Assembly: GCA_937902925.1 (NCBI GenBank)
Contig: CALFNN010000087.1
Coordinates: 1-35,369, forward strand
From: an uncultured Opitutaceae bacterium
GTDB lineage: Bacteria > Verrucomicrobiota > Verrucomicrobiia > Opitutales > Opitutaceae
DNA: 35,369 nucleotides
Direction: 5' to 3'
The translations under genes were made by a program, and so were the position numbers. The notes beneath the pieces are model-generated. The model was given only the letters and a program-made list of their open reading frames with translations, made no database searches and was not told the DNA's origin. Of the stretch, positions 7,563 to 14,811 are shown piece by piece (the first letter of the stretch is position 1; every line of letters begins with the position of its first letter).

Positions 7563-10142
7563 ATGCATGTTCATTCCTCATTTCACCCATTCCGCCTGAC
7601 TGGGCGGATCGTGCTGTTTGCCTTGCTCGGCCTGTCGGCGTTTGCGGCGGAGTCACGCTATCAGCCGCCCGCTTCGCCGCGGGCGACCTACAATTTCAAC
7701 CCCGGCTGGAAATTCCTGCGCGAGGATGTGCCCGGCGCGGAGGCGGTGAATTTCGACGACAGCTCGTGGGCCGATGTCGGCCTGCCGCACACGTGGAACG
7801 ACGTGGACAGCTACCGCGCGTTCATCAGCCACCCGGGCGGCGATCAAACCATCTATCTGGGCATCGGCTGGTATCGGAAGCATTTCAAGCTGCCGGTCGG
7901 AACCGAGGGCCGGAAGATTTTCCTCGAATTCGAGGGGCTCAGGCAGGCGGCGCGTTTTTACCTCAACGGCCAGCCGGTCGGCCTGTTTGAGAACGGAATC
8001 ACTGCCTGCGGGCTCGACCTCACCGCGCTGATGAAGTTCGGCGGGCAGGACAACGTGCTGGCGGTGAAGGTGGACAATCGCCCGACCTACAAAGAGGAGG
8101 CCACCGGCACCGAGTTCGAGTGGAAGAACACCAACAGCAATCCGAACTTCGGCGGACTCAGCCGTGACGTCTGGCTGCACGTGATGGGCAAGGTCTACCA
8201 AACGCTGCCGCTCTACGAAAATCTAAAGACGATCGGCGTCTACGTCTTCGGAAAAAACTATGACATCAAGGGCAGGACTGCCGAGATCAACGTCGAGGCC
8301 CAGGTGCGCAACGAGTCGGCGGGCAGCGCGGCGCTCACGCTTGCGGCGGTGGTCGTCGGCGCGGACGGAGTCGTGCGGGCGCAGTTCAACGGCGGATCCG
8401 CGAACCTCGCCACCGGCCAGACCGCGACGCTCACCGCCGCCGGTCCGCTCGCCGGGGCGCGTTTCTGGGATGTCAACGACCCCTATCTTTACGACGTTTA
8501 TTCCGTCCTTTCGGTAAATGGCAAAGTGGCAGACGTGTGTCAGATTCACACCGGTTTCCGCAAGGCCGAGTTCAAGGGCGGCGCGGGCACCGGCGGCGTC
8601 TGGCTCAACGATCATTTCGTTTGGCTCACGGGCTACTCGCAGCGTGCGGCCAACGACTGGCCCGGGCTGGGCTCGGCATATCCGGACTGGATGCACGACT
8701 TTGACGCCGCGCTGCTGCGCGAGAGCAACGGCAATTACGTCCGCTGGATGCACATCTCGCCCACGCGCGCGGATGTCGCCTCCTGCGACAAGTTTGGCAT
8801 CGCAAATGTCTGCCCGGCCGGCGACGGCGAACACGAGACCTTCGACCGTCAGTGGGATCAGCGGGTGGAGGTTATGCGCGACTCCATGATCTATTTCCGC
8901 AACAGTCCCAGTATCCTTTTCTGGGAGGCGGGAAACGCCGGCATCAACGCGGCGCACATGAAACAGATGGTGGATTTGCGCAGGGAACTCGATCCGAACG
9001 GCGGACGGGTCATGGGCTGCCGTTCGCTCCGCGATCCAGGGGCGATCACTGCGGCCGAGTATTTCGGCATGATGCTGGGAAGGCCTGACAGCGACGAGAT
9101 GCGCGACAAGGCCCCTTTGATTGAGACTGAAGATTTCCGCGACGAAGGGGCGCGTGCCGTCTGGGACGATTTTTCGCCGCCGCATTTCGGTTTCAAGAAA
9201 GGCCGGATGGACAGCTACAATTGGAATTCGGAGACCTTCGCCCTCGCCGGTATCCGCCGTTATTTCAACTTCGTCTCCAACCGCATCGATAATTCGGATC
9301 GCGCGCATTCCAAGTATTCGGCCTACGCCTCGATTTATTGGTCGGACTCCGATGCCGACGGTCGCCAGCAGAGCAGCCAGGTCCTGCGCGTCAGTGGCAA
9401 GGTGGACGGAGTGCGCCTACCCAAGGAAATATTTTACGCCTCGCGCGTGATGCAAAGCTCCGTGCCGGACATTCACATCATCGGCCACTGGAACTACCCG
9501 GCGGACACGAAGAAGGCCATCTATGTAATCGCCAGCCATTGCGACGCCGTCGAACTGTTCGTCAATGACCAGTCGCTGGGCTTCAACAATGCCCCGCAAA
9601 ATGGCTATGTTTATGCCTTCCCCGAGGTGGCGTTTGCACCGGGCGCGATCAAGGCCGTCGCCACCAAGGGCGGAAAGGTCGTCGCGCAGCAGGAAATCCA
9701 AACCGCGGGCGAACCGAAAGCCATCAAGCTCACGCTCCACACCGGGCCGCAAGGCTTGCAGGCGGACGGAAGTGACATGGCGCTGATCGATTTCGAGGTC
9801 GTGGATGCACAGGGCCGCCGTTGCCCGACGGATGAAGCGCGCGTCGATTTCGCCGTCACCGGACCGGTCATCTGGCGCGGCGGATTCAACGCCGCAAAGC
9901 TCAAGACCACCAACAACCTCTACCTCGACACCGAGTGCGGCGTTAACCGCGTGGCCGTGCGCTCCACCCTGACCGCGGGCACGATCACAGTCACCGCAAC
10001 GCGCGCCGGCCTCACGCCCGCTACGGTGAAGATCGAGTCACGGGCGACGGAGATCAAAAGCGGCCTCGAAACTCACTTGCCGCAGACGTATTCCAGCCCA
10101 GTCCAAGCCATTCCAGGGTTTGCAGGCAGATCCGATGCTTAA
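7563..10142 (+). CDS. Secreted glycoside hydrolase family 2-type protein, paralogue 3
   Basis: The 859-aa product starts MHVHSSFHPFRLTGRIVLFA with a signal peptide ending near SAFAAES. It has the same architecture as the two preceding paralogues but is more diverged in its N-terminal and barrel parts and shorter (no loop after MGTRDNDLP, no PKPG insert). The probable nucleophile is E523 (IETEDF). The strand-4 motif is W454-E-A-G-N-A459, so the usual acid/base Glu position is Ala. From about 9640 to 10010 its DNA becomes much closer to paralogue 2, and its last ~25 residues (SRATEIKSGLETHLPQTYSS) match paralogue 1 rather than 2, so the gene looks mosaic. It is probably the oldest copy or a diverged specificity variant, which is inference. 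Confidence 0.85.
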   Translation: MHVHSSFHPFRLTGRIVLFALLGLSAFAAESRYQPPASPRATYNFNPGWKFLREDVPGAEAVNFDDSSWADVGLPHTWNDVDSYRAFISHPGGDQTIYLGIGWYRKHFKLPVGTEGRKIFLEFEGLRQAARFYLNGQPVGLFENGITACGLDLTALMKFGGQDNVLAVKVDNRPTYKEEATGTEFEWKNTNSNPNFGGLSRDVWLHVMGKVYQTLPLYENLKTIGVYVFGKNYDIKGRTAEINVEAQVRNESAGSAALTLAAVVVGADGVVRAQFNGGSANLATGQTATLTAAGPLAGARFWDVNDPYLYDVYSVLSVNGKVADVCQIHTGFRKAEFKGGAGTGGVWLNDHFVWLTGYSQRAANDWPGLGSAYPDWMHDFDAALLRESNGNYVRWMHISPTRADVASCDKFGIANVCPAGDGEHETFDRQWDQRVEVMRDSMIYFRNSPSILFWEAGNAGINAAHMKQMVDLRRELDPNGGRVMGCRSLRDPGAITAAEYFGMMLGRPDSDEMRDKAPLIETEDFRDEGARAVWDDFSPPHFGFKKGRMDSYNWNSETFALAGIRRYFNFVSNRIDNSDRAHSKYSAYASIYWSDSDADGRQQSSQVLRVSGKVDGVRLPKEIFYASRVMQSSVPDIHIIGHWNYPADTKKAIYVIASHCDAVELFVNDQSLGFNNAPQNGYVYAFPEVAFAPGAIKAVATKGGKVVAQQEIQTAGEPKAIKLTLHTGPQGLQADGSDMALIDFEVVDAQGRRCPTDEARVDFAVTGPVIWRGGFNAAKLKTTNNLYLDTECGVNRVAVRSTLTAGTITVTATRAGLTPATVKIESRATEIKSGLETHLPQTYSSPVQAIPGFAGRSDA

Positions 10143-10521
10143 CACTCAGGCGTGAGACCCTAGGCCCACTCGATGCCCCAGCGAAGCACGCAAAAGCGTG
10201 GCCTTGAGGGTTTCCCGCTCTGGATCGAGCTAAGCGGAGCCAGTCGTAGAGGCTGCCGAAACCGATTCAACGCTGCGGGACATGGACAGTCTAACTCTGT
10301 TGGGCCATGATTGCCCAATCGACCTAGCGCGCAGGAATCAAGGTGCCGAGCATCAAGCTCGCCAAATACCACCGCGCCCCTTCAATGGCGTCTTCTGATC
10401 AATGGTGAGCGATTTGCGCGCCGACGTTTAGGTGTCCCGGCGGGGGTGGAGTTCTCGAAACCGATTCGGCGATGTCGCTTCAACAGCATTAACCGATTGG
10501 GCGCGCTGCGGCGCATGAACT
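10143..10521. other. Intergenic stretch without a supported gene
   Basis: This is the convergent gap between GH2 paralogue 3 and the minus-strand propeller gene. I see a small hairpin CACGC-AAAA-GCGTG (10187-10200), and the 11-mer GAAACCGATTC twice (near 10258 and 10457). Short open frames on both strands have unconvincing composition. No gene is called. Confidence 0.4.
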
Positions 10522-12117
10522 CTATTGCGGGACCTTGTCGCTGTAGGTCCGGTTGAGCCAGGACTTCGGCACGGGGACGACGCAAATGTTCATGGAGCGG
10601 TTGTCCTCGGAAAGCATCGCGGTTTCAACCTCGATGCGCGTGCTGTCCAAGCTGAAGGTCGGATGAATATGATCGGCGGCGGTCCGTTTGTGGCCCAAAT
10701 CCGCGAGCAAGATCATCTCGCCGGAGTGGCGGTCGATGAGCCAAAGGCGGTATTGGAAGTCGTCACAGACGGCCCAGCGGCCATCCGCAGAGCCGTTGAC
10801 GTGCCAGTCCGAGCGCCCCGGATCGTCCACCGGCAACTGGCCGACAATGCGCATCTCGCGCGTGCGGAGATTGACGATCCCAACACCCGTCGGGTGGTCG
10901 CTGCCGCCCGCAGGGCCCCAAGTCTGAGTGGGATCTCCGGGGGGCCGCGGTGGATTTGCGGCAGGTGCGGCTTGACCGGCGGCTGGCGCGGGGCGGGGCG
11001 GCCGCGGACGTTCGGGCATCCCCGGGAAGGTCGGCGGGTGGAGCGCGATAATCGCAATCGCCACCTCATCCTTCGTGATCACGGCTTCATGCGTGATCCA
11101 TTCGTAGTCGGCTTCGGGATAGAGTGGACGTAAACCGCTGCCGTCGGCCATCACCGTCCAAGTGCGCTGCGGAGCCTTGCCACCGGTCTCCCAGCAGAAA
11201 ACGATTTCCCCGGGCACCCACGGATTCGTCTGGACGTGTCCGATTTGGAAACCGACGCCGGTGACAAACTTCACTTCGCCGGTCTTGAGGTTCATACTGG
11301 CGAGGCCAGACGGACCAGCACCCATGCCGCGCGGGCCGAAGCGCTCGGCGATTTTGGTGCCTGGAGGTAGATGCTTGACCACGTAGTCGCCGGCGATGCG
11401 GAAATATGCGAAGTCGTCGTTGGCATCGATGCCCATGTTGCCATCGGCAGTCATGCCCTCGGGCGTCGTGCCGCAAACGTGTTCATATTCGGAAGCCGCC
11501 TTGAGGGCGCCGGCGGCGCTGTCTGCAAAAAGCTTCGCCAGGTCTACCTCGATGATCTGAAACGGGCCGCGCGGGCGGTTGAATCCACCCCGTCCGCCGG
11601 GGGCGCCGGCGGCGCCAGGACCACTAGGACCGGCCCGACCGCGGGCGGCGGCTTCCGGTGCGGGTGCGGCCGGAGACGCCGCTGCGACGGCAGCCTCAGG
11701 AGGAGATCCGGGGCCAGCGTTGAGTCCAGGGCCGCGGCCCGATCCAGCATTCATATCGCGCATGACATAGAGTTTCATCACGTGGTGGGCGTTGCAGAGC
11801 ATGCCCATGTAGCCCTTCTCGGTCACCTGCACCATCGTGCCGGTCTCCTCATTAACGGCCATCGCCTGGCCTTGGGCGCGGCGGGAACGGAAAATGAGCC
11901 ATTTACCGTCGGCGGTCCACTGCTGGTGGGTCTGATAGATCTTTGAATCTCCTCCCGGCGTGCTCGTGAGGAAGGTGAGCGGCGTGTCTGTCACCGGATC
12001 GACGACGATCTTTTTCTCGGACGGAAACCGCCGGCCGATCTGGGCCGACGCGGGAGACACCAGCAAGAAGACAACGCCCAGCACGAGCGTGGTGTGCAAA
12101 AGCTTTTGATTATACAT
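10522..12117 (-). CDS. Secreted PL22-like (oligogalacturonate lyase-type) beta-propeller protein A
   Basis: The start at 12117 gives MYNQKLLHTTLVLGVVFLLV, a signal peptide cleaved near SPASAQ, and 531 aa; an ATG six codons upstream (12135) is the alternative. The protein is built of TolB/WD40-like blades: THQQWTADGKWLIFRSRR, NEETGTMVQVTE, HEAVITKDEV, SDWHVNGSADGRWAVCDDF, IHPTFSLDSTRIEVETA. The pattern of single conserved His residues (GHVQTNPW, THEAV, DWHVN, HIHPTF) is that of oligogalacturonide lyase (PL22) and related propellers, where such His/Gln residues bind the catalytic metal. A long Pro/Ala/Gly-rich insert interrupts one blade, and a second (RPRPPRPAPAAG) lies further on. Function as a lyase is unproven; it may only be a sugar-binding propeller. 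It is a paralogue of the gene at 12868, in opposite orientation. Confidence 0.7.
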   Translation of the reverse strand: MYNQKLLHTTLVLGVVFLLVSPASAQIGRRFPSEKKIVVDPVTDTPLTFLTSTPGGDSKIYQTHQQWTADGKWLIFRSRRAQGQAMAVNEETGTMVQVTEKGYMGMLCNAHHVMKLYVMRDMNAGSGRGPGLNAGPGSPPEAAVAAASPAAPAPEAAARGRAGPSGPGAAGAPGGRGGFNRPRGPFQIIEVDLAKLFADSAAGALKAASEYEHVCGTTPEGMTADGNMGIDANDDFAYFRIAGDYVVKHLPPGTKIAERFGPRGMGAGPSGLASMNLKTGEVKFVTGVGFQIGHVQTNPWVPGEIVFCWETGGKAPQRTWTVMADGSGLRPLYPEADYEWITHEAVITKDEVAIAIIALHPPTFPGMPERPRPPRPAPAAGQAAPAANPPRPPGDPTQTWGPAGGSDHPTGVGIVNLRTREMRIVGQLPVDDPGRSDWHVNGSADGRWAVCDDFQYRLWLIDRHSGEMILLADLGHKRTAADHIHPTFSLDSTRIEVETAMLSEDNRSMNICVVPVPKSWLNRTYSDKVPQ

Positions 12118-12222
12118 GGGGGTAATCGCTAACAACGGGGATTCGTGGCTCGGTCTTTCGCCATCGAACAGACTGCATAGACCGACTTGAATTTCGAGGG
12201 AAGGGATTTAACATCTGACCGT

Positions 12223-12243
12223 CCCGCAAAAAGCCGTTGCGGG
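12223..12243. repeat. 7-bp inverted repeat
   Basis: CCCGCAA (12223-12229) and TTGCGGG (12237-12243) form a perfect stem with a 7-base loop between the propeller gene and the permease remnant. No T run lies on either side, so it is only noted as a hairpin. Confidence 0.35.
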
Positions 12244-12264
12244 GAGAAGTATTGCACCTGCCAG

Positions 12265-12625
12265 CTACTCGCACTGCCGTGCCACGATTGAATCGACCAT
12301 CGTCGCGCGGCGGGCGGGAATGTAGCACGCAATCACCGCCACCGCCGTGAGTAGCAGCGTGACTGCCGTAAACGTGATCGGATCGTTTGGCGTCACGCCA
12401 CAGAGCAATAGAGCAAGCTCGACAAGGCCCGCGTCGCCGCCATCGCGCCGGCGATCACAATAGCCACTCAGAGCAGCGCTGACGCATGCCTTGGCTCAAC
12501 ATTAGATCGAGCACGTCGCGCCGACCGGCGCCGAGCGCCACTCTCACTCCAGTCTCGTGTGTGCGCCGGGAAACAGTGTAGGCCATCACGCCATATACGC
12601 CGATTGCCGAAAGCAGCACCGCGTC
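12265..12625 (-). pseudogene. ADOP/MacB-type ABC transporter permease, C-terminal remnant
   Basis: The minus strand encodes [20 protein letters not shown] followed by [20 protein letters not shown], the highly typical last-third motif of MacB/FtsX-like permeases of the acidobacterial ADOP type. After a frameshift it continues as IAGAMAATRALSSLL and, shifted again, TPNDPITFTAVTLLLTAVAV and IACYIPARRATMVDSIVARQ, ending in TAG at 12265-12267. At least two frame breaks and the loss of everything upstream of the VYGVMAY motif make it a pseudogene. Its upstream edge coincides with the IS3 transposase fragment that starts near 12622, so an IS insertion plus deletion probably destroyed it. Confidence 0.75.
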
Positions 12626-12814
12626 GTCATCGAAGACTTCCGTCAGGACTACAACAAAGCCCGTCCCCACAGCTCGCTGGGCTACCAGTTACCGCAGCGC
12701 TTCGCCGCGCAGTTCACTCCCTCAATCCATCGCTCCGGGCGGCCTACGGCCTCCCCCCACGATGGATTGCCAACCCCACACCCGTCCGCCATATCAACCA
12801 AACTCCCGGACTAA
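12622..12814 (+). mobile_element. IS3-family transposase C-terminal remnant
   Basis: In the frame of 12557-12814 the translation [20 protein letters not shown] then [10 protein letters not shown] is the unmistakable C-terminus of IS3-family (IS407/ISL-like) transposase OrfB, covering the last part of the rve/DDE domain. The catalytic DDE residues and OrfA are missing. The sequence to its left belongs to a different gene on the other strand, so the left part of the IS is gone. The right end of the IS probably lies somewhere in 12815-12860, but no terminal repeat can be checked with only one end present. Confidence 0.75.
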
Positions 12815-12867
12815 CACCGACCCCGGCCCGAATCCCGCGTCCCCGTCTTCTCATATCTGACAATCTC

Positions 12868-14352
12868 ATGAAAAAAATACTCTGCCTGCTGCCAGAGTTG
12901 GCTGGTCTCGCCTGGTCCATTGCTCTTGTCCTGTCCGTTTCCGCCTTGCTGGTCTCCCCGTTGTCCGCCCAAATCGGCCGGCGGTTCCCGTCGGAAAAGA
13001 AGATCGTCATCGATCCCATTACTGGTGTGCCGCTCACCTTCCTGACCAGCACCCAGGGCACGGGTGATTCCAAGATCTATCAGACTCACCATCAGTGGAC
13101 CTCCGACGGCAAGTGGGTCATTTTCCGCTCCAGCCGTGCGGGAAGCGGCCAGGCCATGGCCGTCAATGAGGAGACGGGGGATATCGTCCAGGTGAGCGAA
13201 TCAGGCTTTCAAGGCATGCTCTGCATCGCCGAGCATTCGATGACCCTCTACTTCCTGCGTTCACAAGCGCTGCCCGGCGCCGCGGTCGAAGCGCCATTCC
13301 CGCCCCCGCCAGCGGCCGCGGCAGGCAGAGGCGACGGTCCGGCCAACACGCGCGGAGGCCGCGGTGGCCGCGGCGGCGGTGGGGTTGGCGGGAGAGGCGG
13401 TCCCCGCGGACCCGCGCAAGTGATCGCCGTTGATCTCGCCAAGCTTTTTGCCGACAGCGCCGCCGGCAGGTTGAAGGCGGCCTCCGAATATGAGCACGTG
13501 CGCGGCACCCTCCCCACGGAGATGGGGGCGCCCGGCGACATGGCCCTCGATCCCACAGAGAATTTTGCCTACATCCGCGTGGGTAGCGTAGAAGCGGCTA
13601 AGCACCTGCCCCCAGACGCCAAGATCGAGAAGTCATTTGGCCCGCGCGGCATGGGTGCCGGTCCGACCGGGCTCGTAAGCATGAATCTCCGGACCGGGGA
13701 AACCAAATTCATACTCGCCGTCCCCTTCCAGATCGGCCACGTGCAGACCAATCCATGGAACCCCGGTGAGATCGTCTTCTGCTGGGAGACCGGCGGCAAG
13801 GCCCCGCAGCGCACCTGGACCGTGATGTCCGACGGCACCGGCCTGCGTCCCCTTTATCCCGAGGCGCCCTATGAATGGGTCACGCACGAGGCCGTCATCA
13901 GCAGGGATGAAGTCGTGATCGCCCTGCTCGCCTTCAGTGGGGAGGGCGTTTGGGATGGAGCCGGCACCGCTGAGCATCCGACGGGCGTCGGGATCGTCAA
14001 CCTCCGCACTCGCGAGATGCGGATCGTCGGCCAGGTGCCGGTCGGCGACCCGGGCCGCTCCGACTGGCACGTCAACGGCTCCTCGGATGGCCGTTGGGCG
14101 GTCTGTGACGATTTCCGCTATCGCCTCTGGCTCATCGACCGCCACTCGGGCGAGATGGCAATAATCGCCGATCTCGGCCAGAAAACCACCGCCCAGGATC
14201 ACACCCACCCGACGTTCAACGCGGACAGCACGAAGATCGAAATTCAGACGGCGATGCTCTCCGAGGACAACCGCTCGTTGAATATCTGCGTGGTCCCGGT
14301 TCCGAGGTCCTGGCTCGCCCGCACCTACGACAACCCAAAAATCGGACCGTAA
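12868..14352 (+). CDS. Secreted PL22-like beta-propeller protein B
   Basis: ATG at 12868 gives MKKILCLLPELAGLAWSIAL, a signal peptide ending near PLSAQ (34-35), and a 494-aa product; the longer in-frame start at 12559 lies in IS3 debris and is rejected. It is a close paralogue of the protein at 10522-12117, sharing IGRRFPSEKKIV, the blades THHQWTSDGKWVIFRS and HPTFNADSTKIEIQTAMLS, and conserved residues H291/Q293, H340-E341, H401 and H447 that match the metal/active-site pattern of PL22 oligogalacturonate lyases. Residues ~153-182 are a Gly/Arg-rich low-complexity insert (GGRGGRGGGGVGGRGG). It lacks the second Pro-rich insert of protein A. Lyase activity is inference. The mobile-element debris in front of it may have removed its original promoter region. 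Confidence 0.7.
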   Translation: MKKILCLLPELAGLAWSIALVLSVSALLVSPLSAQIGRRFPSEKKIVIDPITGVPLTFLTSTQGTGDSKIYQTHHQWTSDGKWVIFRSSRAGSGQAMAVNEETGDIVQVSESGFQGMLCIAEHSMTLYFLRSQALPGAAVEAPFPPPPAAAAGRGDGPANTRGGRGGRGGGGVGGRGGPRGPAQVIAVDLAKLFADSAAGRLKAASEYEHVRGTLPTEMGAPGDMALDPTENFAYIRVGSVEAAKHLPPDAKIEKSFGPRGMGAGPTGLVSMNLRTGETKFILAVPFQIGHVQTNPWNPGEIVFCWETGGKAPQRTWTVMSDGTGLRPLYPEAPYEWVTHEAVISRDEVVIALLAFSGEGVWDGAGTAEHPTGVGIVNLRTREMRIVGQVPVGDPGRSDWHVNGSSDGRWAVCDDFRYRLWLIDRHSGEMAIIADLGQKTTAQDHTHPTFNADSTKIEIQTAMLSEDNRSLNICVVPVPRSWLARTYDNPKIGP

Positions 14353-14811
14353 TTCTTACCGGCCGGCCGTCATCGAGGCGGTCGGTTTGGCGGGGCCGAT
14401 CACCCGTCCCTTCTCTTTCAACACGGCGACGAACGGCTTGAGATCCAAGCCCTTTGACGATGAGAAGGTTCATGGGAAGGCGGGTGGGTTCACTGCGATT
14501 GACGAATCCAATCCCGCCAGCCGCTTTACGTGGGTCGGCGCGGCACGAAGTTCGACTTTCGCCTTCGACAGCCCGGCGATACCCTCATGAGCGCGCTTAA
14601 GCTTTTGCGCCGTCTGTTCCAAAGTGGCGTTCTTGCGAGAGCGCGGTCAGGCGTTCGGACTCATCGAAGAAACTCGGTTCATATATGCTAATGCGCCTCC
14701 CCAGCAAAACGTGTGCCTACTCTCTTTTTAACAATATCTTATGATATTAGAACTGACCTTAATTCACCGCGGCGTAACGCTGCTCCCAAAGTGAACGGAT
14801 CGCAACCGAGA
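14353..14811. other. Intergenic stretch, possible decayed minus-strand gene
   Basis: No intact gene is seen. On the minus strand, with frame changes, there is protein-like sequence: NATLEQTAQKLKRAHEGIAG continuing LSKAKVELRAAPTHVKRLAG (about 14640-14490), then GLDLKPFVAVLKEKGRVIGP (about 14440-14370). The family is not recognised. An AT-rich island at about 14725-14765 holds the inverted repeat AATATC/GATATT (14733-14738 / 14743-14748). An imperfect GC-rich hairpin at 14357-14388 may end transcription of the propeller gene. Confidence 0.3.

Noticed and set aside
12559-12867. Extended start of propeller protein B
   Set aside because: The segment is IS3 and permease debris in another frame; the signal peptide begins at 12868.
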